Part shown: positions 18,286-30,240 of the stretch, piece by piece
Layout: every line of letters begins with the position of its first letter
How positions within the stretch are numbered: position 1 is the first letter of the stretch
Source of the DNA: Chara braunii
Taxonomy: Eukaryota; Streptophyta; Charophyceae; Charales; Characeae
DNA: 45,697 bases
NCBI GenBank assembly: GCA_003427395.1
Contig: BFEA01000092.1
Span: 3,241,596 to 3,287,292, forward strand
Direction: 5' to 3'
Made by a program: the position numbers and the translations under genes
Notes under the pieces: generated by a model
The model's input: the letters and a program-made list of their open reading frames with translations, nothing else
Told to the model about the DNA's origin: nothing
Database searches by the model: none

Positions 18286-18639
18286 GCACAAAAATAACTC
18301 GCACAGAGCACAAAAAAACGGAGCACGTCATGGAGCAGCCGGGGTGGTATATTACGCGGGCTGGGTGATACCCTGTCGGTTGGGTGGCACCGGCATACTT
18401 TCCAGGGTGGGTGATGCCGTGTGTGCTGGATGGTTGTATTGTTTTCATTTCTGCATGGTGTTATGTGGCAGGCGGTTGTTTCGAGGAGGGCGGAGTGGTA
18501 CAATGCGGGGTATCGGTCAATGAATAAATATACCAATCAAACCAGACCCACCCATGCATGTCAGACAGAAAAAAAAGAACTAATCAGTCTACTAGAAACA
18601 GTAGAGCTTATCAGCTGCGGATGCCTCTATGCGTGCCAA

Positions 18640-18740
18640 ACCGACTGGCTCAGCAGGGGTTTCCCGGAGATTGCTGAGCGGCGAGTCTCCAGATGATTCG
18701 GTGCAGGTCAGTCGAAACAGTGTCGCTGTCCGTTTGCATT
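18640..18740 (+). ncRNA. possible very diverged hammerhead relative
   Basis: CAGATGA (near 18691) followed 17 nt later by GAAACAGTG recalls the family order, and GGAGA...TCTCC just before could be a longer stem I. The first core box carries the same T-to-A change as the 18.2-kb copy. No pairing stem III strand is evident, so I treat it as a relic at best. Confidence 0.2.
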
Positions 18741-18879
18741 TTTTATTTTCTGTTACGTAAATTTTGTTGAGTACTTGTATCTTTCGTCCTCCATTCCTCC
18801 GCTCTTGGTGACCTTTCCATTGGGCATACGGGGCTGCAGGGTCTTTTTCGGGTGCAGTATTAATGGATACTATCTGACG

Positions 18880-19221
18880 CTACGCGCTGCAGTACGATCG
18901 TGCGCAGAAGATTTCATCCCCCAAGCACACACACACACAAAATGAAACAGTTGCACTAAAGGCAATTCCTACTAATGACAAAGCGCATTTGTAGCAACAC
19001 ATGGGACAAACAAACAAATGAGGGCAGGGGACCACTGACATGGCAGTTTGTCTTCGATCCACCATAATTATGGTGTCCTTGTACTTGTCTACGCCAATTG
19101 CACAGGATACAGTAAAAAAACATATGCGATAATCACTAGCCTCAAAAGGCAATTCGAGGATCCAATCTAATGGCCTAGCCACGCAATCGACTACAGCAGA
19201 GAGCGAGCAAGGCGGCTCCAC
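18880..19221 (-). pseudogene. possible Ty3/gypsy integrase fragment
   Basis: The minus-strand frame contains PLDWILELPFEAS and, after a gap, KDTIIMVDRRQTAMSVVPC. This recalls the start of the gypsy integrase core (a D-F-I-x-x-L-P motif, then a VVVDR-x-x-K-x-x-x-F-I-P motif). A 20-residue stretch between the two motifs does not fit, and the following Cys/Val-rich part comes partly from a CA microsatellite (18931-18940). If real it is a short broken remnant. No other gypsy domains are found nearby. Confidence 0.3.
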
Positions 19222-19641
19222 ATGAAACAGTCTTACCTTTCAATCTTTTTTCAAATTGTGTGCGACAGGATACCGCGGTGGGAGGTTGTCATCAAGGGGA
19301 CTGGGTTACTTCACTTGGCTCTGACTCTCTTTTCGTCAGATGTAGAATATCTGCAGCTTATTGTGTCTAACACTTACCTATATGTAGTCGAGCGTAGTTC
19401 GTGCCATCAGGTGCTCCTTATTCCTATGGACACTAATGCTGGACCATCTGTTGTTAGGGGACACAATTCAACAATAGAGGCTAGAGTAGCGACATCTACA
19501 AGCCATCAGGCGGTCTCTATCCCTCTGGACACTAATTATGGAAACTCCAGAGGGAAAGTCGAAATATGCCATTATGTTTGGGCTTTGGATGGAAAGGCAC
19601 TTGATGCGAAGTATAGGTACAGTGAATCTTATCGAACTTAA
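19222..19641 (+). CDS. hypothetical ORF, 139 aa, with internal repeat
   Basis: ATG 19222 to the stop at 19639-19641. I do not recognise the product. Two internal segments are related: SSCHQVLLIPMDTNAG and TSHQAVSIPLDTNYG, encoded by a diverged ~58-bp DNA repeat (about 19398 and 19495). There is no signal peptide, membrane segment or motif that I can name. No promoter or polyadenylation signal was found close by. It may be a chance frame in repeated DNA. Confidence 0.2.
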   Translation: MKQSYLSIFFQIVCDRIPRWEVVIKGTGLLHLALTLFSSDVEYLQLIVSNTYLYVVERSSCHQVLLIPMDTNAGPSVVRGHNSTIEARVATSTSHQAVSIPLDTNYGNSRGKVEICHYVWALDGKALDAKYRYSESYRT

Positions 19642-20129
19642 CGGTACCGTTATTGTTAGAATGAAAGAGACTTCGAACGAGAACTTGCTTTAGCATCACT
19701 AGTCCTTCTCTACCCTTGCTTAGTTGTACAGTTGAAGTAGGGATGCATTTTGCCTCGCATCAGGGGCAAGCATTATGTGTGTAGCTAAGTACAAGATCCT
19801 GTTCCACACCGCTTTTGTCTTCTTCGTCTTCCTCTTTTTTTTCCTTTTGATCTCAACCTCGACCGCCATCATGATCTTCTCTAGCAATGTTTGTATACAT
19901 CATGCAGTCCTGACACTAGATTGTTGTGTCCAATCAGTTCAAGAGAGAAATAACTGTAGAGCAGTCTTCTCCCCCTCTTCAGTCCTCTCTCTTCCGCCCT
20001 CCCTCCTACCTTTTTGTCCATTTCTCCCATCTTGCTCGCTCTTTGCAGAAGATGGTTTGTCACTGCGCAAGCACAGGGGTGAGGAGTGCCATGTGGCCGA
20101 GGAGAATAACCCCCACCTCAATCACCCGC

Positions 20130-20262
20130 AGCGGAGGGGAGGGAGGTGAAGAGAGAGAAGAGATGAGAATGAGGAGGGAGCGGGGGCGGAGAAGAGGAGA
20201 ACGAGTCGGGGAAGGAGGGGGAGGTGACGATCAAGGCGGAGGCTGTGGCGGAAGAGAATAAT
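20130..20262. repeat. purine-rich GGAGAGG tract
   Basis: Nearly all-purine plus strand (AGAGAGAAGAGATGAGAATG and similar) of about 130 bp. It could form triplex or G-rich structures. The open frames over it are composition artefacts. A pyrimidine-rich tract precedes it at 19960-20040. Confidence 0.6.
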
Positions 20263-20327
20263 TGACCTCAACACACAGGTGGGGAGATGACATCAGTTCT
20301 TTTTGGCAATGACAAAGAAATTTGCGC

Positions 20328-20496
20328 AAACCACAGTGCCTCGTCCAGCTGCTGAAATTGAGCCTAAAAATGCCCTGCACGCCCAAAAAATGGCTGGCGT
20401 TGCCACGTATTTTGGTCCGTATCCCGGCCCCCGAAAGATGCAGCCGTATACGAGGCGCATATTTGCTTTTCAAGCTGGACAAAGTACTGGTGGTTT
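20328..20496. mobile_element. 169-bp TIR element, AAACCACNAGT family (copy B)
   Basis: Left end AAACCACAGTGCC...GTCCAGCTGCTGAAA; the right end read inward is AAACCACCAGTAC...GTCCAGCTTGAAAA. Inside the left end, GAGCCTAAAA is shared with copy D at 40688-40881. No open frame of note. Short enough to be a MITE mobilised by a transposase in trans. Confidence 0.6.
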
Positions 20497-21400
20497 GAAG
20501 CTAAAAATGAAAAAGGAAAAAAGGTGGGGTACAAAAGAAGCTTCTGGGGATGGGGAACAGCACTTCAGCAGGCCTACCGGCAGCGCAGTCCTGGGAAAAG
20601 TGGGAAAGAAAAACAAAAACCAACAATTTGGCACGCAACTTTTTGTGTGGTCTTAGAAATTTTATTTTGTGTTTTTAAATTTTTTTCTTTTGAAAAGACC
20701 AGCACCTAATTTACAAGTTTCATTTTTTTCATATGTGTTTGATTATTATTTTGAGCGGGAATATCGCTGAAGTAGGAGCAGTTTGTCCCCTGTACGAACT
20801 GATGTTGCTTACATGTGGTTGCGGAAAAATGAAAAAAATACGAGAATTCTCCATCAGCATTTTCTTTTTTTTCCACTTCTTTTTTCATTTTTCATAAAAC
20901 CCTGGTTGTTGTAGAGGTTGGAGGCGGGACACACGGGCTCGCAGTCTCTCCTTGGGGGACCGTCGAGCGGTCCTCAAACATTCCATTACGGCCATCGACT
21001 GCCCCGACAATCTTTTTATTGTGAGACCTGTCCTACCCGTCCTCTTATCAATTCTCCTAGTTCACCCGTCTCCACTAGTGTGAATCACTCACGACTAATC
21101 ACCATTTGGTGACTTGGGACCATACAGCAGTTCTAGGCACTGGGGCTAGGCCAGGCTAGCAGTTAGCAGCCTTGAAAACCCTCCTAGCCCTGGTCGAGGC
21201 ACATGTGGGCAAGCCTTGCTACCTGGGTACATCGGATGCCAGGCTCAAATGATATTAGGATTTTTCTCACAGTCTCAGTGATTCCTTTTGATTTTTATTA
21301 TTAGTGTTCCTGGAAATATCAAGAGCTAATTTACAGAGCTTCCAATTTTCAGGTTTTTTGGGGCACTCCCAGTCGCCAACGTTTGGATCTGTGTAGCACA

Positions 21401-21712
21401 CCGAACATGTTCGGAGCTTTTCCGAACGTCTGAACATGTTCGGGTGTTCGGCCGAACGCCACCCGAACGTGTTCGGCCGAACATATCCAAAAAAAAAAAC
21501 AAAAAAAAAAAAACCTTTTTTTTTGGTTTTTGATTTTTAACTCGAGTTTGGTTACGAATTGGACCAAACCTCCAAGGCAAAAGTTGTTTGTATTATTATT
21601 TTACATAACATAGAACCTTTTTTTTTTTTTTTTTTTATGTTCGCGTTCGGAGAGTTTCGGCGCTCGTTCGCGTTCGGTCCTGAACGTTCGGGTTCGGTCA
21701 CCGAACCCGAAC
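21401..21712. repeat. cluster of GTTCGG palindromes around poly-A/T tracts
   Basis: Perfect palindromes CCGAACATGTTCGG (21401-21414) and GTTCGGCCGAAC (21446-21457 and 21471-21482). An imperfect one at 21686-21712 has 13-bp arms GTTCGGGTTCGGT around a single base. An A run (about 21488-21512) and a T run (21617-21637) lie between the two groups. Nothing coding. Stretches 20900-21400 and 21713-22760 show no supported gene. Confidence 0.7.
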
Positions 21713-22786
21713 ACAATGCTACATAGGTTTGGATGTTTTTTGTTTTTCCAATTATTGCTGGTCTCGGAATTCTTTAGCGCCTACAGGTCCCCGACCTCCT
21801 CCGAACTCAGCAGAAAGCCAATATGCGTATGTCGGAGGGAGTAGTGGTTTAATATGTTACTGAGATAACCACGAGTCAACTGGGCGTCTATTGGTGTAAG
21901 AATACCTAATATGAAAATGGTGCAAAAGACACTCGGCCCTCCGACCAAGCAGCCCGCACTATTGGGAGTTGGGGCGGAATTTCGGCCGCATTTCGACAAC
22001 CAGTGCCCCTACATGATGAGCCCAAATGTAAAACACCATGTGCAAATAGAAAAGATAAATAATTAAGGAGGTAGAAAAAGAAATTTCAAGAGAGGAAAAA
22101 AACAAACAAATAGAATAACGTAGTTTTCATACACATGGAATACAAATAAAATAACTCAGGTTAAGGGAGAAAAAAAGGTGCAAATGAAATTACTTAGTTG
22201 AAGGGTTAGAGAGGCAGAAGTTTACAACGCGGCGTTCGGGCGCTGGGGGATCGCGTTCGGGTTGACGATGGAAGTTGACCATGATGGCCAAATCTTAGCG
22301 CGAGCACAGCCATGGCGATGCGGGGGAGTGCGTGAGGACGCACATAGGGGCGCGCAGAAGGAGTTTATCCGGCTNCTGGCTTGTGTTCATCTCGGTTGAC
22401 GTTGCGTCAGGAATCCTGTCTTGGCCGAGGAGGGATGGTTGCTGAGAGGTGGGGACGGCTAGAGGGCGGGATCCGGACGTCGCCAAAACACCCTACGTAA
22501 TCGATCGGGTGCTTTTTGTCCCTCGGTCTATGATACGGAACTGCCGCTGGATTGCCTCGCTCCAGGATTGAGGAGCGACCCGCGGCGCATGTTTTATCTT
22601 CTTCGTCTCCTCTTCAGTACCGGAGTGCTCCAATTCTGATAGAAGAGGTGAGTCTCCGTATACTTGGTTTAAGCAATGACAGCTGGGAACGATATCGCCT
22701 GTAGGCCTGCCGCGACTGCTCTGGCGAAGAAATATGATGATGCAACATAACGTTGCGGAAGAGAGCTGACCGTCTATGCCCCGTCT

Positions 22787-22925
22787 TTCTCTTTCTCTCC
22801 CTACCTCTCGCCCCTCTCTCTCTCACTTTCTTTTTTCTCTCTTTCTCTCTCCCTCCCTCACTCTCTCTCTTTTTCTCCTTCTATCTCTCAACCTCTCTCT
22901 CCCTCTCTCCCTACTCTCTTCCCGC
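22787..22925. repeat. pyrimidine-rich CTCTCC tract
   Basis: Imperfect CT/CCT run of about 140 bp upstream of the LINE 5' monomers. It may belong to the LINE leader or to the flank. Confidence 0.7.
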
Positions 22926-23033
22926 CTTTTTCTGTTCAATTTCAGCGCTTTCACGCTTGTGAATTGTCCTCGACAATGGGAAATAGGGCACTGGAGACCC
23001 TAACAGATCTTCGTTAGGTTTCATTTGCTGCTG

Positions 23034-23480
23034 TGCCCTGGACAAAACCACAGTCAATTTTTGATATCTTCAGCTGTTTTAGGGTCCTTTTTGTTTCGAC
23101 CCTCGCTTTTTCTTTACTGTATACACAACTTCGGGAGATTGGTTGAGAATGGATACTTTGATGATGTTAACGGTTTTTGAGTATGGAGAGAGGCACTCCG
23201 GATAAAACCACTGTCGATTTTTGATGTCCTCCGCTGATTTGGGGTTCTTTTTTACCCCAGCTTTTCCCTCACCGCATAGACAATTTTGAGTGACTGGTTG
23301 AGAACACATACTTTTTTGAAGATGATAACGCTTTTTGGGTATAGAATGTGGGGCCCTTTTGTTTTGACTCTAGCTTTTCCTTGAATGCATAGATATTTTT
23401 AGAAGACAGGTCGGGAGTGGACTTTTCGACAAAACACGGGTTCCTTTTGTTTTAATTCTTGCTTTTCCTTGAACGCTTGT
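23034..23480 (+). repeat. tandem monomers upstream of LINE ORF1
   Basis: Two and a half degenerate units of about 150-165 bp begin with AAAACCACWGTC-ATTTTTGAT (23045 and 23205). They continue GGGTYCTTTTT...CTTTTYC..., GAGATTGGTTGAGAA / GTGACTGGTTGAGAA, and end GGTTTTTGAGTAT / GCTTTTTGGGTATAG. A third, shorter unit repeats the CCTTTTGTTTT-GA...GCTTTTCCTTGAA part twice (about 23350 and 23445). The position suggests promoter monomers as known for rodent L1. That role is inferred. Confidence 0.65.
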
Positions 23481-23657
23481 ACAATTTTATAGTTTCTCGA
23501 ATCTGGTAGAAGGAGCCGGATGCAGGGAGCCCCGACAGGTTGACCTTTACACCACCTGAATTACTTTGTGTGTTCCGCTTTTATATACCGTCACTACGTT
23601 CTTTCGTTGACAATCCGTCTTCTTGAAGTCGTTACGCATCCTGCATATCACAGCACG

Positions 23658-25420
23658 ATGGCGGAACCGCCGAACACCGAAAAGTTGGCAGGCATGCTGT
23701 GGAACTGCTTCCTTACGGGGGAGGAGGATCCAGATTGTGCCGAGCAGTGTATAACCACATCCAGGGATCCACGGGAGAAGGACACGATCATGGTTGATAT
23801 CCATCCCCAAGCGGTGAAACTCAAGTGGAATACTTGAGAAGACACGCGGTGCTGGTAGTGTTTTCTGGACCTGGTGCGGATGGCACTTTTGCACAAAAAG
23901 AAGCGTGGTTGAGATCAGTGGAATCTGGTTGGGATCTGGCGATAGCACAAGGACAAAAGGGTAGGATTAGACCGGAGGGTGCTAACATGATATCCTACTT
24001 GGCACCGAATCATTCGTTGAGGGACTGAATGATCAACACACTGAAAGTAGAAAAAAACGCTACGGTGGGCCAGAAAATATGTGAGGTTAATTACCGGCCT
24101 TGGGCGACGCCGAAAGAATTGGCGATGGGGAGAGACGATTTGCAACCGTCGAGATTCTGGATAAGGGTGCTTAGGGTGCCATTCTTGGCAATGCCGTTTT
24201 TAGAAGCTGCAGTCAAAAAAGAGTTCGGTCAGGTGCTCAAAAGTTTTCCTCCTGAGCGATATAAGTCTGACCCACGCCTGCTTAACAGACGATACGACCT
24301 TCATCCCCGTGCCAAACAGAGGGTTGAAAAATTCCTCAAGTTTCGCACGCCTGATGGCTGGCACAAACTAGAAGTGGTCACACAGAACTCCCCTTGGTGT
24401 GCCCGCTGTAGATGGTACGGCCACAAAGAGGGAGATGACGTGTGCCCCAAAAATGAGTTCAGGAAAAAAGAAACGGGACCGCTCAGTGGCAAATCGACTG
24501 TTCCAGGAGACGGTACACCACAAGGACAACTGCAACAGGTTAAGTGGGCTGATGGAGGGGCTTCGGGCAGCGGGGCCCCCCAACCTTCCCTTCACCAAAC
24601 AGGGGTGCCTGAACCCTCGCCGACAGAAGGTTCTGCTGCATCACAGGGGAAACAACCCGAAGGAGGCACGTCAGAGGGTGGAGTTTCGGTGGCTGTTCCA
24701 CGACCAGAAGGCACTCCTTCTCGCAAGGAGCCGGACAAAATTGCAGACAAGGACATCGAAGATCCTGCACCTGGAACTGACATTCCAATGCCGATACAGA
24801 AGAATCCTGCACCGATGCAAAGGAGAAAGGCCACGGCAGGTGGCCCGGGGTCACTCTTGCACCCTTATGGCAGACAAAAGGATCAGCAGCAGAACAACGA
24901 AGACAAGACCACAGAAAGTTGGGCAGATGCACTAGACGAAGAGGAAGATGAAGCTGCGCTCAAACCGGACGACCTGGAGTTTCAAAAAGCCATGGCCTTT
25001 CCAGCGAACGTGCTGCAGGCAATGGCTGCGGGGCAGCCATGTGTGGTAGTGCCGTTGGTCATAAAGGCTGAGGATGCTAACCTCAACATACTAGCAGCAA
25101 TGACCACTGACAACAAACTGTGTATTCCACACTTCCTCCTGTATGAAGACCCCAAACCGCGTGTGGTGTTGAGGGAGGTCAACAAATGCTTGGCCCCAGC
25201 GTTCAAAATACGCTGTTTCCCAGGCGTCGAATGGGTGCGTCTCACCCCAACAACAGACCAAGGAAGAACAGACTTGATTTTCTTTCCGATTATTGATGCT
25301 GTGGTCAACCCGGAAGTAAAACAGACGCCATCACTGCCGGAAATGAGGTGGCTACCGCTTGCTTTACTGGAGAATCCGGCAGGCCAAACGGTAACAGATA
25401 CCAGGATATACGACTACTGA
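23658..25420 (+). pseudogene. LINE ORF1 (gag-like RNA-binding protein), two lesions
   Basis: Starts at ATG 23658 (MAEPPNTEKLAGM). A one-base deletion near 23817-23822 shifts the frame just before YLRRHAVLVVFSG, and TGA at 24026-24028 stands where the frame otherwise continues to the stop at 25418-25420. With one base restored the span is a whole 588 codons. The first third resembles the DUF4283-type RNA-binding fold of plant LINE ORF1 proteins (FWIRVLRVPFLAMPFLEAA). A zinc-knuckle-like motif C-x2-C-x4-H-x6-C begins at 24398, with the last gap longer than the usual four. A Pro/Gly/Ser-rich linker (24500-24900) and a second ordered part follow. It would package LINE RNA with ORF2. Confidence 0.75.
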
Positions 25421-25532
25421 ACAGCGGCGCTTATTCATCAGGTTGATGGCCACTTGGCCTGGCACAAAAGTTTGTTCTCCGCCAACTTCCGGAAGCTCAA
25501 ATGCGCGCCATGGGAAAACTGAAAGATGATGA

Positions 25533-28500
25533 TTGATGGATAAATTGAGAATTGCATCATGGAATGTGAGGGGACTGGGTTCCCGTAGGGTAGCTGTTAA
25601 GAGATCCCTTGTTAAGACATTAGTTAGGAATAAAGGTATCCATACGTTGCTCCTCCAAGAAACCAAGTTAGATGATGAGGCGATATCTGAACAAATGGGC
25701 TGGTGGTCAGGTCTTCAATATTGGGCCCCGGCTCAGGGTACTCGCGGGGGCGTTTCCATATTATTGGCACCATCCTTTCCATTTCGGGTGACAAACTACT
25801 ACTGGGACCACATGGGACGCTGGGTTTGGGTGCGATTCCAAAATGGGGACGAGCAGTGGGCAGTTTTTAACATGTATGCCCCCGCTTATCAGCCCCTCAG
25901 GATAGACCTCTTTAAAACTCTGTCGTCGCTTCTCCCGAATGTAGACAACATCATACTGGGAGGGGACTGGAATACGGTACAACTCCCTGGGGTAGACTCC
26001 ATTCGGGTCACTGCACAGTCTTCTGATGCAGCCCACTTGGCTACATTCTTACACACCTATGGGTACGCTGATGCATATAGATTGCTTTATTCCTATGACC
26101 GCTCGTACACCTGGTTTGCTACAGGAGGACAACAACATCAATACCTTCCTAGAAGTAGAATAGATTTGTTTTTTGTGCCAGAAGAGTTGGTACCGCAAGT
26201 ATGCGATTGTACAATACTGTCACAGATAGGATCTGACCACCTCCCGGTCTTCCTGGAACTCTACCGCAATCTTACTGTGCGAGTTTTCCTCGATAGGACC
26301 TCTTTACCGGAGTGGGTGGTGTCATCACCAGACTTCGAAAATTTTATGTTTGAGTATTGGACTAAGTGGGCCTCATCTAGATACTTGTTTCACAGCACAG
26401 CTGACTGGCTCGTAGGGGGACTTAGGACGGTGCTGGCAAGAGGCAAGATGCTCCAGAAAATGTTAACACACCTCAGAACAACGGAACTGTCAGCGATACA
26501 CACAGAGATGGCAGAAATAATTGCTACTGCCTCTCGGGTACCGGTGAATGAATATGACTTGATGCGAGCTCTGGATGAGCTCAGACAGAGAGTGACATTT
26601 GTGACACTACCGGCACTTAGGGAAAGGGTGTATCGGAATAAAATCTCATGGCTGGTCTGTGGGGACAGAATGAATGCTGCTTTTTTCCGTGGCCGAACAC
26701 ATAAGACCTCCCCTTCTCTAATGCTCTCCATGCGTCATCCATGGGATGCTGACCAGCCACTGGCAATGGACGCAGTTGCTATAATGCAGAATGTAGCTTT
26801 ATTTTATGAACATTTGTTGGCGTCCCAGGCACAACATACGGAACAACAGTTGCTGCATGACTTCGCGGACACAGTATGGGCAGCGATTGGACCGAGGCTG
26901 TCCCCCTCTGAAGCACAGAAATTGGACCAAAGGATAGAAATGGATGAAGTCAGACAGGCTTTGTCGGCTTTGCCACCACACAAAGTACCGGGTCATGATG
27001 GGCTCCCCCTTCAGTTTTTCACGAAAAATCAGATGCGTTTGTTGCCAGAACTTACCACGGTGCTACAGTCCGTTTTTTATGGGGCGGTTCCGCCGGTTCG
27101 AATGGTCACAGGCATAGTGTCATTCATCTATAAGAAAGGTGACAGAGCAGATGTCAGAAATTGGAGACCGATCACACTCATGCCCGTCTTGTATAAAGTT
27201 CTGTCTAAAATTCTGGCTCAGCGATTGCGACCTGTTTTGCCTTCGCTGATTCATGCATCTCAGACCGGCTTTTTGAAAGACAGGCAAATCTTGTTTAACA
27301 TAATGAAGGTTGAACAGATTATGGAATTGGTCTCAGCTGGCGAGTCCACTGCAGCGATACTTCTGATTGATTTAGAAAAGGCGTATGATAGAGTTGGCTG
27401 GGAATTCCTCCAAACAGCAATGTCAGTATTTGGTTTTGGGGAGCGTTTTAGACATGCAGTGCGTGCACTGCATACAGGGGCCGTCTCTAGACTAACAATG
27501 AACAGGAAGCTTTCGACCCCTATCCACTTGGGCCGTTCAGTGCGACAGGGGTGCCCGGTGGCGCCATACTTGTACCTCATATATGTCGAAGTAATGCATG
27601 CAATGATTAGAGCTGACCCGCAAGTGCCAGGCTTTCCGTTACCTTCGGGAGACAGCATCAAAACTGAGTCTTTTGCTGACGACTCAATGGCATTTTTGTC
27701 GGTCCAAGATGAAGCATTTCAAGCACTTAAGAATACGATCTCCCTTTTATGCCACATCTCACAGGCGAGAGTGAACTGGGAGAAATCATCATTGCTTATT
27801 CCACCACAAGTTGAGCCGCCACAGAATTGGGGTCTGCGCATAGTCACACCGGCACAGCACGACCGACTGTTGGGTCACAGAGTATCTTTCATGCCGGAAT
27901 TGATGACAGACGCATCGACAGCAGTGGAAACTGTGAAGAGAGCACTCGCCCCTTGGGTGAGCCCCCTTGGGTGAGGCAGAAAGGCGTCAGCTTATTCGGT
28001 AGGTCGCTGGTGTTGAACAATGCAGTGTTCTCAACAATCTGGTATCAAAGAGCGCTGCACCAACTCGACGCCCCTGCTCAGCGGGCTATCAAAACTCTGG
28101 CTACCCACTACCTATGGGAAGAGGATATTTCGTCAACCAATTTTTTGCCAAAAGTCACTTGGGAAGTCGTGACACAGCCGAAAAGAGCAGGAGGATTGAC
28201 AATTTTGGATCCGGCCTGCCAAATTACGGCATTGTTAGCCAGATGGGTTCCTCTGGCGATATTGCAAGGACCGTTTGTGCCATGGAGACAGCTTGCTGAG
28301 TACACACTGTGCACAGCATGGGACTGGACTGATTTGCGGAGCGTCTGGATAACTATTCAAAACCCGGCTTACTTGGGAAAACACTTGCCACAAGGAATCT
28401 GGCAAGGCATAGTGAAGGCGTGGAAAAAATGTTGCCCGAAGCTGTTGCCCCCTCCCATGTCAACTGACAGGATCCTCACGCAGCGGTTGTTTAACAACCC

Positions 28501-29803
28501 CTTGATTGTGACTGACGCGGGGGTTCCTTTCCCCTGCTTCGGCACAGGGGCGTTTGGGGATTCCTGGATGGCTAGAGGTCTGGGAACAATGCAAGATATT
28601 TGGGATGTTCACACCAAAGACTGGAAACCGTTTGAGATCCTGACACAGGCATTGTCAGGGCTGTGGCGACAGAGAGAACACCTTACCCTGCTACAGCAGG
28701 CAGTACCAGAACAGTGGATTCGCTGCCTCAGGAATGGCCTCAACCCGTGTCAGGGATGCTGGTATAAGAAAACTGAAGACCACAGTCCAACGACCTTGTG
28801 GAAAATAGAGCGGGTCTATACCACACATGTGGAAGCAACAACATGGGAGACACAGCAGGCGATGCACTCTCTGGGTCCCCCGCTGCTGGAAGCTCAGCAA
28901 CCTTTACCACTGCCGCAACTTTCGGACCTTACACCGGTCTGTGTGCTGGACTATCTGGACTACGTACGACCTTTTGCCCTCGCAGTGCCTTCGTACCAGC
29001 TACCGCTGGATCCCAGGGATTGGGGATGGGCAGCTGACACAAGGCAACACAAGATCACCCCACTGTATCAATACACAACGAAGCTTGGGTATCGCCTTGC
29101 GCATCAGAAGGTGGATGTGGACTGGGCGGTGGCCAGAAGATGGATGTCAACACAATGGATCCAGGATACTCTTCCCAGACTCTCACAAAGTTTTTCGGGG
29201 TACTGGAAACTACTGATGGATCTACCAGTGGTGAAACAGGCGAGCTTTCTCTGGCTGATGGCCCATCTGGCAGTTCCCAAAGCACAATGGTGTGCAAAAC
29301 GAACAGTCAAGGCCANTCCGCTNTGCACTCTATGTCCAGGAATGAGAATAGAGGACTTGCAACNCATGTGTTTACATTGCGAGCTTTCAAGGCANCTGTG
29401 GGATTGGTGGAGATCGGGGACGGTCCCCATCCCCCACTATGACACCAGATGGAGAGACGAGTATGTACTACTAGGTGCAGTGGNCCGGAGACCGAATGGG
29501 AAAGGACCCCTTGCATACCCGGAAGAGTGTTTAAGGGGAGCNATTCTTTGGACCTTATGGACATTGCGGAATTCTGCGGTCAGAAGGGGGGAGAGATTGA
29601 CCCCCCNGATGATTCGGGCCGAAGTGAAATTCTCGATTAAACAGATGGTCGCCACTGATTGGTCCATGAGAGTACAGAACAGGGGATATGCACCAAGACC
29701 TCTGAGGCATTTTTTGCAGCATTGGGAAAAATTCCCGGACTTATTTCGGGTTCAGGATAGGCAGCAGCAACCACCACAACTAGTTTTTTCGTATGAAATC
29801 TGA
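25533..29803 (+). pseudogene. LINE ORF2 (endonuclease/reverse transcriptase), one frameshift
   Basis: N-terminal APE-type endonuclease: N11 in SWNVRGLG, E43 in LQETKLD, D145 and N147 in GGDWN, and D235-H236 in SDHLPV. Reverse transcriptase: NWRPITLMPVLYK, D613 in LIDLEKAYD, RQGCPVAPYL, and FADD at residues 714-717. All of these catalytic residues are present. The frame ends at TGA 27972-27974 because 14 bp (CCCCTTGGGTGAG plus C) are duplicated in tandem at 27950-27976; past it the third frame runs to 29803. Without the 14 bp the length is exactly 1419 codons. The C-terminus has a plant zf-RVT-like part (QASFLWLMAH, C-x2-C, then CLHCELSR). The enzyme nicks the target and copies LINE RNA there. 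Confidence 0.9.
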
Positions 29804-30191
29804 TGTTTTCCTTATTTTTTCATGAGTTTTACTTCGATTTAGTTAGGACTGTTTAATAGGTTAGCTTTTGTTGGTTTGCTGGTTTTTTGCTTACCTCCCA
29901 CTGGGTTTCTGTGTATTTCAGTATTTTTCACTAGGTTTTCACTACGTTTAACCCAAATGCATTTCAGGTTGTAGCGGGTTGTAGCATGAGCTAGATAGTA
30001 CTTGGCCACAATGTCTTCCAATCGTGGTATGCCCGATTGGTTTGGTTGATAGGTTGGTCGGCTTTGCCGCCCTTTGTTTTTGCAACTTTCCAAGTGGACA
30101 CTCTATAGAGGCTGGCCGGTGATGCCAAGCCTGATAGTGGAGTCCACCCGCCCATTTTGTAAGGGACACTGGGCCCGCTTCCCGGTCTGTA

Positions 30192-30240
30192 TAATAAAGT
30201 TTAAAAGTTGTTTGGTTAAAAAAAAAAAAAAAAAAAAAAA
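30192..30240 (+). terminator. LINE polyadenylation signal and A tail
   Basis: AATAAA in TATAATAAAGTTT is followed about 20 bp later by an A run of 22 (30219-30240), as expected for reverse-transcribed polyadenylated RNA. A possible target-site repeat starts at 30245. Confidence 0.85.

Larger units (their letters stand above)
23034..30240 (+). mobile_element. L1-type LINE retrotransposon, nearly complete
   Basis: The order is: tandem monomers (23034-23480), leader, ORF1 (23658-25420), a 112-bp spacer, ORF2 (25533-29803), a 3' UTR of about 390 bp, AATAAA (30192-30197) and an A tract. Two frame breaks and one nonsense codon are the only lesions I see, so insertion is fairly recent. The 5' border is uncertain. 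A 14-nt match with one difference between 21123-21136 and 30245-30258 (TACAG-C/T-AGTTCTAG) could be the target-site duplication, and would put the 5' end near 21137. Several N in 29316-29610 are base-call gaps. Confidence 0.85.
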
